Below, in pieces: positions 36,119 to 46,404 of a stretch of 64,000 bases of DNA. The notes beneath the pieces are model-generated. The model was not told where the DNA came from. It ran no database searches and worked only from the letters and a program-made list of their open reading frames with translations. The DNA comes from Rothia sp035916755 (GTDB lineage Bacteria > Actinomycetota > Actinomycetes > Actinomycetales > Micrococcaceae): contig NZ_JAYWIX010000007.1 in the NCBI RefSeq assembly GCF_035916755.1, forward strand, positions 130,247-194,246. Direction: 5' to 3'. How positions within the stretch are numbered: the first letter of the stretch is position 1; each line of letters begins with the position of its first letter. The position numbers and the translations under genes are program-made.

Positions 36119-36985
36119 ATGCGATTGACCGTCATAGGCTGTACCGGTTCTTTCCCCGGGCCCAATGCAGCGGCCAGCTGCTACATGGTCTCGACTATTG
36201 ATGACCTGGGAAAGACCTGGCGCATTATCGTTGATATGGGCAATGGCGCCCTGGGCACCCTTCAGACCCACATCAACCTCGAAGATATCGACGCCATCCT
36301 GATCTCCCACCTGCACCCCGATCACTGCATCGACCTCTCAGGGCTGCACGTAGCGGTCAAGTGGAACCCCAACGGCTGGTCTAAGGGCCCCATTCCCCTC
36401 TACGGGCCCAGCGATATTCACCAGTACCTGGTCAACACCCACGGCCTGCCCATCGAACCGGGCATGCACACCGAGTTCGAGTTCCACGAGTGGAACAACC
36501 ACGCCGAGGTCAAAATTGGCCCCTTCACAGTGACCCCGCACGTGGTCGTACACCCCACTAAGGAGCCCTACGCCCTGCGCATCGAGTGCGAAACCGGCGA
36601 GGGCAAGACCGTGCTCACCTACTCCGGCGACACCGACTCCTGCATCGGCCTGATTGAAGCGGCCCGCGACGCCGACCTCTTCCTCTGCGAAGCGGCCTAC
36701 CAGGAGGGCCGTGATGACGCCCTGCGCGGCATCCACCTGACCGGCAAACGCGCCGGTGAAGCGGCAGCCGAGGCAGGCGTCCGCAACCTGCTGCTCACCC
36801 ACCTGCCCATCTGGAACGACCCCGCCACTGCCCTGGCCGAAGCCAAGAGCGTTTTTGACGGGCCGATATCGGTGGCTGAGGCCTCGGCAACCTACCGGGT
36901 CAACCCCCGCCGTAGCCCCGAGGAATACGCCAGCAACCCGCAGACCACCACCCTGAACGTCATTAGCCGCCACCAGGGGTACTAA
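36119..36985 (+). CDS. Metallo-beta-lactamase-fold hydrolase, Rv1339-type (cyclic-nucleotide phosphodiesterase family)
   Basis: A 288-residue RNase Z-like hydrolase. Metal ligands are in SHLHPDHCIDLSG (near 62), the histidine after VVVHPTK, TYSGDTDSC (near 170) and LLTHLPIWND near the C-terminus. The mycobacterial gene in the same place, Rv1339, has been reported to hydrolyse cAMP; transfer of that activity is inference from family and synteny. It starts 34 nt after murI. Confidence 0.88.
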   Translation: MRLTVIGCTGSFPGPNAAASCYMVSTIDDLGKTWRIIVDMGNGALGTLQTHINLEDIDAILISHLHPDHCIDLSGLHVAVKWNPNGWSKGPIPLYGPSDIHQYLVNTHGLPIEPGMHTEFEFHEWNNHAEVKIGPFTVTPHVVVHPTKEPYALRIECETGEGKTVLTYSGDTDSCIGLIEAARDADLFLCEAAYQEGRDDALRGIHLTGKRAGEAAAEAGVRNLLLTHLPIWNDPATALAEAKSVFDGPISVAEASATYRVNPRRSPEEYASNPQTTTLNVISRHQGY

Positions 36986-37020
36986 CACCTGCCGAGGTGG
37001 GTAAGGCCCAAAAACCAGAC

Positions 37021-37050
37021 AACACGGGTGCCAAAAGCGCCCGTGTTTTT
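37021..37050 (+). terminator. Terminator between the hydrolase gene and rph
   Basis: AACACGGGTGC (37021-37031) pairs with GCGCCCGTGTT (37037-37047, one G-T pair) around a 5-nt loop, followed by TTTTTG. It divides murI-hydrolase from rph-rdgB. Confidence 0.85.
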
Positions 37051-37078
37051 GTGCGCCTCGGGCAACAGGCGATAGGCT
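37049..37078 (+). promoter_or_regulatory. Candidate rph promoter
   Basis: TTGTGC (37049-37054) and TAGGCT (37073-37078) are 18 bp apart. The ATG at 37085 lies 6 nt after the -10, predicting a leaderless mRNA. Confidence 0.45.
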
Positions 37079-37084
37079 GAACTC

Positions 37085-37833
<749 letters not shown>

Positions 37834-37834
<1 letters not shown>

Positions 37835-38466
37835 TGCCCGCCAAAATCGTTCTTGCCACCCACAACCAGGGGAAACTACGCGAGTTCCGCGAGATGCTGC
37901 GCGGCGCTATCGAGGGGCTGGACGTTGACACCGAGGTGATCGACGCCGGTGCAGCAGGTGCCCCCGACGTGGTTGAATACGGCGTTACTTTTGCCCAGAA
38001 CTCCCTCTTGAAGTCCCGCGCGGTAGCTGCGGCTACCGGCCTGATTGCTATTGCCGATGACTCAGGCCTGTCGGTCGACGTGCTGGGCGGTGCCCCCGGT
38101 ATTTTCAGTGCCCGGTGGGCAGGCAAGCACGGGGACGATGAAGCCAACCTCAACCTGCTTTTAGCGCAGCTATCGGATATCGCCGATGACCACCGCCGTG
38201 CCCGCTTTGTCTGCGCAGCCTCGATGGTTACCCCTGAAGGTATAGAGGCCGTGGAAGAGGGGGAGCTTGCCGGAACCCTGCTGCGCGAGCCCCGCGGCGA
38301 GGGCGGGTTCGGTTATGACCCGATCTTGGCAGCCGACGGTTTCACCGGCGAATACGCTGGCCTCTCCTGCGCCCAGGTGCCCGCTGATGTCAAAAATGCC
38401 ATCAGCCACCGGAGCCAGGCCCTAACCAAGCTTCTTCCCCACCTACAGGCCGCCCTGGCCCAGTAA
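37834..38466 (+). CDS. rdgB: XTP/dITP diphosphatase (non-canonical purine NTPase)
   Basis: It hydrolyses dITP, XTP and related nucleotides to keep them out of DNA. The 210-residue protein shows ATHNQGKLREFREML at the N-terminus, FAQNSLLKSRAVAAATG, the catalytic ADDSGLSVDVLGGAPGIFSARWAG and the C-terminal GGFGYDPIL and ISHRSQAL blocks. Confidence 0.96.
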
Positions 38467-38487
38467 CAATCCTGTACGAGGTACCCT

Positions 38488-39369
38488 ATGGCAGCGCACC
38501 TTACACTCATTGAACAGATGAAGGCTCTTCCCGTGATCACGGCGGTAATGGAGCAAGCCGGTTTGAACATTCCCCGCGACCGCTGGGACGTCCGAACCAC
38601 CGGCTCTGCCCACATCATCGTCAACATGGGGGCGGAGCTGAGTGTGCGTATCGCCAAAACCCAGCAAACCGGGCACCTGGTAGCCCGCCGCACCGAGATC
38701 CTGCGGCGGCTACCCCAGGACCTCCCCTTTGCGGTACCCCGGCCCATTACCCGGGTCATTACCCGAAACGGCTTCACCGCTGTAGGGCTAACCTGGATTA
38801 AGGGGGAGCCCCGGCTACAGGGCTCGGCCCCGCCCAAGCAGCTTGCCACCCTGGTCAAAGCTATCCACTCGGTAGATTTCAGCGGCTACGGTCCCTACCT
38901 CGACATGGTGCACGAGCACTGGGGCGGGCGCGATAACTGGGAGGTGCTCCTGCGCGAGCAGGTCGTACCCCAGCTGCTCACCGGCGCCCAGAAGGTAGCC
39001 CACGCAGCCATAGACCGGGTACTGGAGCTAGAACCCGCCCCACCGGTGCTGGTCCACGGCGACCTAGCCGGTCACAATATTCTCTGGAACGGCGATAAAT
39101 TGGTTGGCGTTATCGACTGGGACCACGCCTCGGTAGGGGACGCAGCTGTTGACCACGCCGCCCTGGGTAACTTCTACGGCTGGGATTCCCTCTCTAAAGC
39201 GCTCGATGAAGCCCAGTTGGAACGCGCCAAAATAGTGGCCCGCCTGCTACCCTTGCAGTCCCTGGCCTACACCATGCGCAACGGCATGGGCGGAGCTATC
39301 CAACGCCTGGCTGTGGAGCGCGCCGACGAATGGTACCTGGACCACCGCACCGAGGTGCTTGCAGCTTAA
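38488..39369 (+). CDS. APH-fold phosphotransferase of unknown substrate
   Basis: A 293-residue kinase-like protein. The catalytic loop is VLVHGDLAGHNILWNG (near 190), with the DFG-equivalent VIDWDHASVGDAAVDHA after it. These match the aminoglycoside phosphotransferase (APH) superfamily, which includes antibiotic kinases but also many choline, homoserine and other small-molecule kinases. Nothing in the sequence or neighbourhood ties it to resistance, so the substrate is left open. GAGG precedes the ATG. Confidence 0.85.
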   Translation: MAAHLTLIEQMKALPVITAVMEQAGLNIPRDRWDVRTTGSAHIIVNMGAELSVRIAKTQQTGHLVARRTEILRRLPQDLPFAVPRPITRVITRNGFTAVGLTWIKGEPRLQGSAPPKQLATLVKAIHSVDFSGYGPYLDMVHEHWGGRDNWEVLLREQVVPQLLTGAQKVAHAAIDRVLELEPAPPVLVHGDLAGHNILWNGDKLVGVIDWDHASVGDAAVDHAALGNFYGWDSLSKALDEAQLERAKIVARLLPLQSLAYTMRNGMGGAIQRLAVERADEWYLDHRTEVLAA

Positions 39370-39386
39370 GCACTCTAGGGAAAGTA

Positions 39387-39491
39387 GGGCAGGCAGGCTC
39401 ACGCTCACTGCCGCCCCTCTCGCTGGTTCGCAGGCTCGCCAGATTCGCACCAGTCCCGCAGCCAGCAGTTTCGCTGCGAGCCTGCCTGCCC
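39387..39491. repeat. Structured 105-nt inverted repeat between convergent genes
   Basis: A perfect 14-bp outer arm (GGGCAGGCAGGCTC at 39387-39400 with its complement at 39478-39491) encloses ACTGC/GCAGT (39407-39411 and 39465-39469) and an inner CTGG/CCAG stem. The interior (39418-39469) aligns with part of the element at 62219-62326 (see findings). It sits between the ends of an APH gene and an ADP-ribosylglycohydrolase gene, so it may also terminate both. Confidence 0.65.
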
Positions 39492-39510
39492 TTGCTTCTG
39501 AACGGAAGTC

Positions 39511-40656
39511 TTACAACCCAAGCTGCTTAAACCAGGCCGCCTCAACCAGGTTCAGGGCTTCTGCGGCATCGGTAGCAGGGGCGAGGTCTGCCGGGAAAGC
39601 CGCGTCTCCCCAGAGCGCTCCGAGCAGGGATCCGACTAGAGCCCCAATGGAATCTGAATCGCCGGTGACAGCAATTGCCGCACCCAGGGCCTCACGCACT
39701 GCCTGCTTCTGGCTCAGCTTGCCAGCCGCGACGTCCGCCTCTGCCCGCAGGGCTAGGAAGAGGGCGTAGCCGAGCACCTCGGGGGCTACCAGGAGTTCGC
39801 CGAAGTGGGAGCGGGCGTCCGCCCCCTGCGCCTCTTGCTGAGCCAGGCGGACGGCGGTGCCCAGCGCCGTGCGGGTAAGCGCGGCATCGCCGGGTAGGGC
39901 CTGGCTTTGTTCCACCGTGCCTAGCCAGTTCAGCACCTGCTGAGTACAGGCTTCAAGCACACCGGGGCGGTGAGCCTGCCCGGCACTCTGGCTGGTGTTG
40001 CCCAACAGATAGCGAATTAGCAGGGCATAAGCGCTCGCCGAGATGATTGCCTCGGGGTGGCCGTGGGTGAGGGCCGCGGCGTGGGCGGATAGCTTGATGA
40101 CGGTAGCGTCATCGGCAACCGGCAGGTAACCGAAGGGGGCAGAGCGCATGAGCGCCCCGGTGCCCAGGGCCTGCGGGTTGATGTTTTTAGAGATAAACTG
40201 CATTTCCCCCGTGGCAAGGGCTGCCAGGGTGGCCTTGCCCGGGCTCCGCTGCTGGCGCATCACCTGAAGCGTATCGAGGGGGCGGGGAAGGGAATAGGGT
40301 GCGGTCTCGGGTAGCGGGTGGCCGGTGCCGGTGTACCAGCGCAGGTAGGCTAGCCAGATGCAGGCCAGCTCGTCGGCTGCCTGACCCTCGTTGTTCCATT
40401 CCAGCACCTCGGTGAGCCCGTCGAGGGTTGCCAGGGTGAGCTGGGTGTCGTCTGAGATGAGCAGGGGTTCCTGGGCGATAGCCGCGATAAGGTCGGCTCC
40501 TGTACGCTCGCCCCAGTGCTCAGTAATCTGTTCTGCGGTGCTGGTCTCTAGGGGGTAGCCCAGGGCGTCCCCCAGGGCGGTACCCAGCAGGGAGCCGCGC
40601 AGGGCCGACCGGTAGGCGGGGGAGAGGGCATCGGGGGCAGGAAAAACAGAATTCAT
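39511..40656 (-). CDS. ADP-ribosylglycohydrolase family protein
   Basis: A 381-residue enzyme of the DraG/ARH superfamily, which removes ADP-ribose from proteins or small molecules. The two metal-site blocks are GSLLGTALGDALGYPLE with ISDDTQLTLATLDGL at the N-terminus, and GDSDSIGALVGSLLGALWG near the C-terminus. The substrate is unknown and no ADP-ribosyltransferase gene is visible nearby. The ATG at 40656 has TAGAAT 7 nt upstream (complement of 40664-40669), predicting a leaderless mRNA; the frame continues into sbcD but a longer start would overlap it. Confidence 0.9.
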   Translation of the reverse strand: MNSVFPAPDALSPAYRSALRGSLLGTALGDALGYPLETSTAEQITEHWGERTGADLIAAIAQEPLLISDDTQLTLATLDGLTEVLEWNNEGQAADELACIWLAYLRWYTGTGHPLPETAPYSLPRPLDTLQVMRQQRSPGKATLAALATGEMQFISKNINPQALGTGALMRSAPFGYLPVADDATVIKLSAHAAALTHGHPEAIISASAYALLIRYLLGNTSQSAGQAHRPGVLEACTQQVLNWLGTVEQSQALPGDAALTRTALGTAVRLAQQEAQGADARSHFGELLVAPEVLGYALFLALRAEADVAAGKLSQKQAVREALGAAIAVTGDSDSIGALVGSLLGALWGDAAFPADLAPATDAAEALNLVEAAWFKQLGL

Positions 40657-40663
40657 GCTCCCT

Positions 40664-40698
40664 ATTCTAAAGCGGGGTAAGAGCGGGACCACTAAACT
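40664..40698. promoter_or_regulatory. Compact divergent promoters for the ADP-ribosylglycohydrolase gene and sbcD
   Basis: Forty-eight bp separate the start codons. TAGAAT (minus, 40669-40664) lies 7 nt before one ATG and TAAACT (plus, 40693-40698) 6 nt before the other. Neither has a clear -35. Confidence 0.45.
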
Positions 40699-40704
40699 GG
40701 TGGT

Positions 40705-41850
40705 ATGCGTATCTTGCACACCTCAGACTGGCACCTGGGCCGAACCTTTCACGGTACCTCCCTGCACTCCTATGCCGAGCAGCTACTCGACGAGCTGGTG
40801 ACTCTGGTTCAGGAACAGGGCATCGACGTGGTGCTGATTAGCGGGGACGTCTATGATCAGGCCCAGCCCCGTATCGAGACCGTGCAGCTTTTCGACCGTA
40901 CCCTGACCCGCCTGGTGCAGGTTGGAGCGCAGGTGGTAGCAACGAGCGGTAACCACGATTCGGCTATTCGCCTGGGCTTTGGCTCTTCTTTGCTGAGTGC
41001 TGCGGGCGTGCACCTGGTGACCTCGCAAACCCAGGTGGGCCAACCCGTCCTGCTCTCCGCCGGGGGCGTTGAGGTGGCCTTTTATGGCATACCCTACCTA
41101 GAGCCGCGCCCGATTGCTGCACGCTGGGGCACCGAGGCTAGCCACGCGAGCGTGCTGGCTGAAGCCATGAGGAGGGTAGAAGAGGACGCCGCCACCCGCC
41201 AGGTTGCCGCCACGGTGGTGCTTGCCCACTGCTTTGCCACGGGTTCAGAGCCCTCAGAGTCAGAACGCGATATCTCGGTAGGCGGGGTACAGCAGGTGCA
41301 AGCGAGCACCTTTGCTGCTGCCAGCTACACAGCCCTGGGGCATCTGCACGGGCGGCAGAAAGTCACCGATACCGTCAGGTATTCCGGTTCTCTCCTGGCC
41401 TATTCTTTCAGCGAGCAAAACCACCGCAAGGGGGCCTGGATCATCGACGTAGCCCCTGACGGAACTACCGAGGTGAGCGAGCATACCTGGCAAACCCACC
41501 TGGTGCTCAAAACCCTCAAGGGTACCCTCAACGAGGTGCTTGCCGAAAGCACTGTGCAGGCCTACGGCCGGGCTTTTGTCAGTATTACCCTGACCGATGC
41601 TGAGCGCCCAGCCGCTGCCCTCGATAGGCTCAAAGTCCACTACGAGCACGTCCAGGAACTTTTCTTCGCCCCCGAAGGCGCTGAGAACCGCCCGGAGTAC
41701 AGCTACCGCCGCACCCGCGAGAGCCAGAGCGTTCAGGCTATCTGCGAGTCCTTCTACGAGCACGTGCGCGGTCGTGCCCTCAACGAGGCTGAAACCACCT
41801 ATCTCACCGACGTCCTAGACCAGGCCCGCACCAGGGGAGCAAGCGACTAA
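40705..41850 (+). CDS. sbcD: Exonuclease SbcD (Mre11-like nuclease subunit)
   Basis: The nuclease half of the SbcCD complex that opens DNA hairpins and cleaves protein-blocked ends. The 381-residue protein has the calcineurin-type metal motifs HTSDWHLGRTFHG, SGDVYDQAQP, TSGNHDSAIRLGF and ALGHLHGRQ. Its stop (41848-41850) abuts the sbcC ATG. Confidence 0.96.
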   Translation: MRILHTSDWHLGRTFHGTSLHSYAEQLLDELVTLVQEQGIDVVLISGDVYDQAQPRIETVQLFDRTLTRLVQVGAQVVATSGNHDSAIRLGFGSSLLSAAGVHLVTSQTQVGQPVLLSAGGVEVAFYGIPYLEPRPIAARWGTEASHASVLAEAMRRVEEDAATRQVAATVVLAHCFATGSEPSESERDISVGGVQQVQASTFAAASYTALGHLHGRQKVTDTVRYSGSLLAYSFSEQNHRKGAWIIDVAPDGTTEVSEHTWQTHLVLKTLKGTLNEVLAESTVQAYGRAFVSITLTDAERPAAALDRLKVHYEHVQELFFAPEGAENRPEYSYRRTRESQSVQAICESFYEHVRGRALNEAETTYLTDVLDQARTRGASD

Positions 41851-44800
41851 ATGCGAATTCACCGACTAGAACTGACCGCCTACGGCCCCTTCCCGGGAAC
41901 CGTTACCATCGACTTTGACGACCTCAACCGAGAGGGCATCTTCCTGCTCAACGGCCCTACCGGCTCGGGCAAGTCATCTATTCTCGATGCCATCTGCTAC
42001 GCCCTCTACGGCTCCACCTCATCGGGGCGCACCGACCTGAAATCCCGCTTCGCTGACCCCCACGTACAGCCCCGGGTGCTGCTGGATTGCACCATCGGCA
42101 CTGACCGCTACCGGATCGACCGTAGCCCGGCCTACGAGCGCCCCAAGAAACGCGGTGAGGGCACTACTACTGAGCAGGCCAAAACTCTGATTGAGAAGTT
42201 TGATGCCGCCACCGGGAGCTGGGAACCAGACCCGGCTATCACCCGCCACAAGGACGCCGGCGACTTCATGCTCTCTGCACTGGGCCTCAACGCCCAACAG
42301 TTTAACCAGGTCATGCTGCTGCCCCAGGGGCAGTTCCAGCGTTTCTTGGTCGCTACCTCTGGGGAGCGGGAGCAGCTGCTCAAGCAGCTCTTTGGTACCG
42401 AGGACTTCGAGAAGGTACAGGACCTGCTCCACAGATACGCTAAGGACGCCGCCGCTGCAGCCGAGGCTGCCCAGCAGGACCTGCGGGTGTTAGAGCAGCG
42501 GGCAGAACGTGCCGAGCAGGCAGCCCGGGCTGACCAGGCGCAAGGTGCCCTGGGTCACGAGGCAAACAAAAGCACCGAAAGCTCTTCCGCTCCCGAAGAC
42601 TCCGCGCCCGCTCCTGTAGCGGACCTACCCGACCACCTGCGCCAGGTACTCAGCCAGCTAGCAGATCTCATTCAGAGTCTAGAAGGGCAGCGGGATAAAA
42701 CCGCCCACGACCTCGAAACACTGGCAAACGAGCACACCGAAACCGCCCAGCTGCAAAAAGATTGGGCCACCTTCCTCAAGCTCACCCAGGAACAGGAAAC
42801 CCTGGCAAGTGAAGAGAGCCAGATAGCTGCTAGCCGCGCCCGCCTCGAAGAACACCGGGTAGCTGCCGAGATTCTGCCTCGGGTAACAGCGGCTGAACAG
42901 GCAGCAACCGCCTATCAGCAGGCAGCAGACCGGGTAGAAACCCACCTGGGCAGCACCCGCACGCTTCTGGCGTCCGCCCGGGAAAACCTCACCGAAACCG
43001 CCCTCGAATACGACCTGCTCACCCAAGCCCAGGACGCCCTCGAGACCACTTTCACCGACGCGACCAGCCAGCAGCTGAGCGAATTCACCAGCGCCCACAT
43101 CGACCAGCTCACCCGCTACCAGCAGGCAGAAAAAGACATCGCAAACCTGGCTGCTCAGGCACAGGCCAGCACCAGCAACCTCAAAGGCCTGACTACCCGC
43201 CGCACCCAGCTCACCCAGGCCCTGGAAGAAGCCCAGCAGAGCCTCACCCAGCAGCGTCAGGACTACGAGAAAACCGAGCAGGCTACCGCCCACGAAGAGG
43301 CTGCCCGCGCCCTGCTGGACCAGGCCAACGACCGGGTCACCGCCGCCGACCGCCTGACCCAGGCCCGCACCAACCTAGAAGCCGCCCAGCGGGCCTCCCA
43401 AGGGGCCGAAGAAAGCCGACGGAAGGCGTCCACCCACGCCGAAACCCTACAGCGCCAGCGCTTTGACGCCGCCGCCCAAATCCTGGCCGAAACCCTCACC
43501 GATGGCCAGCCCTGTAGCGTCTGTGGCTCCACAGACCACCCCGCCCCCGCCAGCTACGACCAGAACACCCCACCTGTTACCGAAGAAGCCCTCACCCTCG
43601 CCAAGTACCAGCGCGACGCGGCAGAAGTAGAAGCCCAACAGGCGCTCGCCGCCCTGAGCGCAGCCCAGAGCACCCTCGACCAGCTGGTAGAGCAGGGCAC
43701 GCCTGAACCCGAAGAAGCCCGAGCAGCCCTAACCTCTGCCCAGGAGAACCTCAGCCAGGCCCAGGCCCAGGTCGCCCACCGCAGGGCCCTTGCCCAGCGC
43801 ATCGCCACCGCCGAACAAACCCTCGGCACCAGCCGGGCAGCCCTGACCGAGGTCGAACGCCAGCACACGAGCGAAGAAGCCAAACTGCACCATCTCACCG
43901 CTCAGAGAGAAAGCCTTGAAACCGAGCTAGCGCCCCACCTCCAGGGCCCCGGCTTCGCCGACCGTATCGCCACCCTCAACCGGCTAGCCAGACAGCTACC
44001 CACCCTGCTCGCTGCCTACGCCGACCAGGAGCGGCAGGCCCAAGCCCAGGCGTCCGCCCAGGAAGAGCTGAACAGCGCTCTACAAGAAGCCCAGCTCAAG
44101 GACGCCCAGCAGGTAAAGATCCAGCTCCTCACCAAGACCCAGGCCAGCCAGCTAGAACAGCAGATCACCACCCACCGCGACCGCACCCTGGCGGTCACAG
44201 CCCAGCTCACTAGCCCCGCCCTGGCCGCCATCGCCCAGCTCCAGGCGGACGGCGGCCAGCCACCTGCCCCCGAACAGCTAGACCAGCTCAAGGCAGCAAT
44301 TGCCCAGCTCAGCGCCCAGCGCGATAGCTTCATTAGCCATGCCACCCGACTGACCGGTGCCCGCGAGGAACTGTACGAGGTGCTGAGCCTGCTCGAAACG
44401 ACCCTAGAAAAGAGCCGCCTGCTACTGGAGGACGCCCACCTCAAACATGAACTCGCAGCGACCGCCACAGCAGCCCCCGGCAGCGATAACCGCTTGCACA
44501 TGACGCTGACGTCCTATGTGCTGGCCTACCAGCTCGCCGAGGTCGCCGAGGCAGCCAGCGAGCACCTCGAAAAAATGACCCACGGCCGCTACCGCCTGGA
44601 ACACACCGACCGGGCAGAGGGGCGCAACAAGAAATCCGGCCTGGCCATCGATATCTTTGATACCTGGCACAACGCCAGCCGCCGCCCCGAAAGCCTCTCG
44701 GGCGGCGAAACCTTCATGGCCTCCCTGGCCCTGGCACTGGGGCTTGCCGACGTCGTGCAGCAGACTAACGGCGGTATCGACATCGATACCCTCTTCGTTG

Positions 44801-44994
44801 ACGAAGGCTTCGGCTCTCTCGACGATGAAACCCTCGAAGAGGTCATGACCACCATCGACTCCCTGCGCGAGCGCGGGCGAGTCATCGGTCTCATCTCGCA
44901 TGTGGCCGAGATGAAGAACCGTATTAACAAGCACATCGTCCTTACAAGCTCGCCCCAGGGGTCATCCCTGGTGGCAGATGCAGGAGCAGCGTGA
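41851..44994 (+). CDS. sbcC: Exonuclease SbcC (Rad50-like ATPase subunit)
   Basis: The SMC-type ATPase half of SbcCD, 1047 residues. Walker A is NGPTGSGKSSILDA (near 35). Two long coiled coils (about 190-540 and 600-870) flank the zinc hook CSVCGS (near 555). The ABC signature is SLSGGETFMASLALALGLAD and Walker B TLFVDEGFGSLDDETL at the C-terminus. The 4-nt GTGA overlap couples it to the transporter gene that follows. Confidence 0.96.
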   Translation: MRIHRLELTAYGPFPGTVTIDFDDLNREGIFLLNGPTGSGKSSILDAICYALYGSTSSGRTDLKSRFADPHVQPRVLLDCTIGTDRYRIDRSPAYERPKKRGEGTTTEQAKTLIEKFDAATGSWEPDPAITRHKDAGDFMLSALGLNAQQFNQVMLLPQGQFQRFLVATSGEREQLLKQLFGTEDFEKVQDLLHRYAKDAAAAAEAAQQDLRVLEQRAERAEQAARADQAQGALGHEANKSTESSSAPEDSAPAPVADLPDHLRQVLSQLADLIQSLEGQRDKTAHDLETLANEHTETAQLQKDWATFLKLTQEQETLASEESQIAASRARLEEHRVAAEILPRVTAAEQAATAYQQAADRVETHLGSTRTLLASARENLTETALEYDLLTQAQDALETTFTDATSQQLSEFTSAHIDQLTRYQQAEKDIANLAAQAQASTSNLKGLTTRRTQLTQALEEAQQSLTQQRQDYEKTEQATAHEEAARALLDQANDRVTAADRLTQARTNLEAAQRASQGAEESRRKASTHAETLQRQRFDAAAQILAETLTDGQPCSVCGSTDHPAPASYDQNTPPVTEEALTLAKYQRDAAEVEAQQALAALSAAQSTLDQLVEQGTPEPEEARAALTSAQENLSQAQAQVAHRRALAQRIATAEQTLGTSRAALTEVERQHTSEEAKLHHLTAQRESLETELAPHLQGPGFADRIATLNRLARQLPTLLAAYADQERQAQAQASAQEELNSALQEAQLKDAQQVKIQLLTKTQASQLEQQITTHRDRTLAVTAQLTSPALAAIAQLQADGGQPPAPEQLDQLKAAIAQLSAQRDSFISHATRLTGAREELYEVLSLLETTLEKSRLLLEDAHLKHELAATATAAPGSDNRLHMTLTSYVLAYQLAEVAEAASEHLEKMTHGRYRLEHTDRAEGRNKKSGLAIDIFDTWHNASRRPESLSGGETFMASLALALGLADVVQQTNGGIDIDTLFVDEGFGSLDDETLEEVMTTIDSLRERGRVIGLISHVAEMKNRINKHIVLTSSPQGSSLVADAGAA

Positions 44995-46379
44995 GCCCCC
45001 ACCGTAACCCCAAGAATCGCAGCTCTTCCCCCCGCACGGGGCTGGGCTACCGGCGTGATCGCCAGCGGCCCAGTAGCCCTGATCTGCGGAATAACCTGCG
45101 GGAGAGCGTCACTCGCCTGCGCATTTCAACCGAGTACGCCCGTACCCGTATCCGCGACCTGCTGCTGACCCACGGCTGGCGCTTCCTCTTCTTCTCCCTG
45201 CTCATGCGTCTGCCTGCGGCTATGGTGATGCTAGCGGTGATGATGATGCTGGCCGTGCAGAATAATGAGGCAACCCTCGGCGGGTACGCTGCCGGTACGG
45301 TGGGGCTGAGTGCTGCGCTGATGGTGCCGGTTTACCGGTCCATCTCTGAGCGCTGGGGCCAGCGAAGAATCTTCTTCGCTGTTACTGTGCTCAACATTCT
45401 GGCCCTGATGTGGCTGATGTTAGAGTCCCTGCGCTTTGCTGAGACCAGTAGCGGGTCTATCGGCCGCTTCCTCGCAGCCTGTGCGGTGACGGGTGTGAGC
45501 ACCGTGCCGCTGGGGGCGATGATGCGAAGCTACTGGAGTGCCGAGTACCTCACCACCAAGGACCGCCGTAAGCTCAACGCGTCCATTTCGCTTGAAACCA
45601 TGTTTGACGTCATTGCCCTACCTGCCGGGGCCGTGATTGCCGGTATGACCACGGTCTTTTTGACGGCCCAGTCGGCCCTGTTTGCGGTGATTGTGCTTGA
45701 TGTTCTTGGCCTGCTTATGCTGCTGTGGCGCCCGGAAAACCTGCCGGTTGAGACCCGGGACGTCAGTGAGGGCAACCGCCGCAAGCCCCTGCGGGGCGTA
45801 AACCGCTCCCTGCTCTGGATACCCCAGCTGGGCACTATTTGCCTAGGCCTGTCGCTGGGCGCTACCCAGGCAGCTATCGTGGCCTATGCTATTTCAACCG
45901 ACCAGATAGGCGTCACCGGCTTCTTGATTGCCCTCCTGGGCTTCTGCGCGGTGATTTCTGCCCTGTTTGTGCTCTTTGAGTGCTTGCCCATGTTCGGGTG
46001 GGGGGCCTGGCTGGTGAGCGGGGTGTGCCTGACCCTCACCGCCATGACCCTGTCTCTGCCCACCTCAGCTGTGGGTATGGTGATTCCTCTGATCAGTGTG
46101 GGTCTTGCCTACGGTATTTGCCTGGTCACCATGGACTCAGTGGCCACCAGCCTCTCGGTACGTAAGAACCTGGACCTGGCTCTTTCTACCCTGCAGGCCT
46201 GTTCCCTGGGCGGTATCGCGGTGGGGTTCGTGTGGGCAGCCGATTTGAGTGGCTCCTATAGTTACCAGGTTGCCCTGATTATTCCTCTCATCGCCGCTGC
46301 GATCTACTTCTGCCTGGGGCATCTCTACGGGTTCTTGTGGCGTCGCACCTACGAGGAGCGCCTGGCCCTGCTGCCCTAG
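44991..46379 (+). CDS. Major facilitator superfamily transporter
   Basis: A 462-residue membrane protein with twelve predicted segments after a ~60-residue Arg-rich cytoplasmic N-terminus. VYRSISERWGQRRIFFAV after the second segment is the MFS loop 2-3 pattern, and the C-half begins after RPENLPVETRDVSEG. The substrate is unknown. The GTG start at 44991 overlaps the sbcC stop; being co-transcribed with sbcCD does not imply a shared function. Confidence 0.87.
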   Translation: MSPHRNPKNRSSSPRTGLGYRRDRQRPSSPDLRNNLRESVTRLRISTEYARTRIRDLLLTHGWRFLFFSLLMRLPAAMVMLAVMMMLAVQNNEATLGGYAAGTVGLSAALMVPVYRSISERWGQRRIFFAVTVLNILALMWLMLESLRFAETSSGSIGRFLAACAVTGVSTVPLGAMMRSYWSAEYLTTKDRRKLNASISLETMFDVIALPAGAVIAGMTTVFLTAQSALFAVIVLDVLGLLMLLWRPENLPVETRDVSEGNRRKPLRGVNRSLLWIPQLGTICLGLSLGATQAAIVAYAISTDQIGVTGFLIALLGFCAVISALFVLFECLPMFGWGAWLVSGVCLTLTAMTLSLPTSAVGMVIPLISVGLAYGICLVTMDSVATSLSVRKNLDLALSTLQACSLGGIAVGFVWAADLSGSYSYQVALIIPLIAAAIYFCLGHLYGFLWRRTYEERLALLP

Positions 46380-46404
46380 CGCATCCTCTCATCGCTCTAA
46401 GCAC

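Noticed and set aside
38488..39369. An antibiotic resistance gene
   Set aside because: The APH fold is shared with many non-resistance kinases; there are no mobile elements or other resistance genes nearby, and its composition matches the rest of the window.
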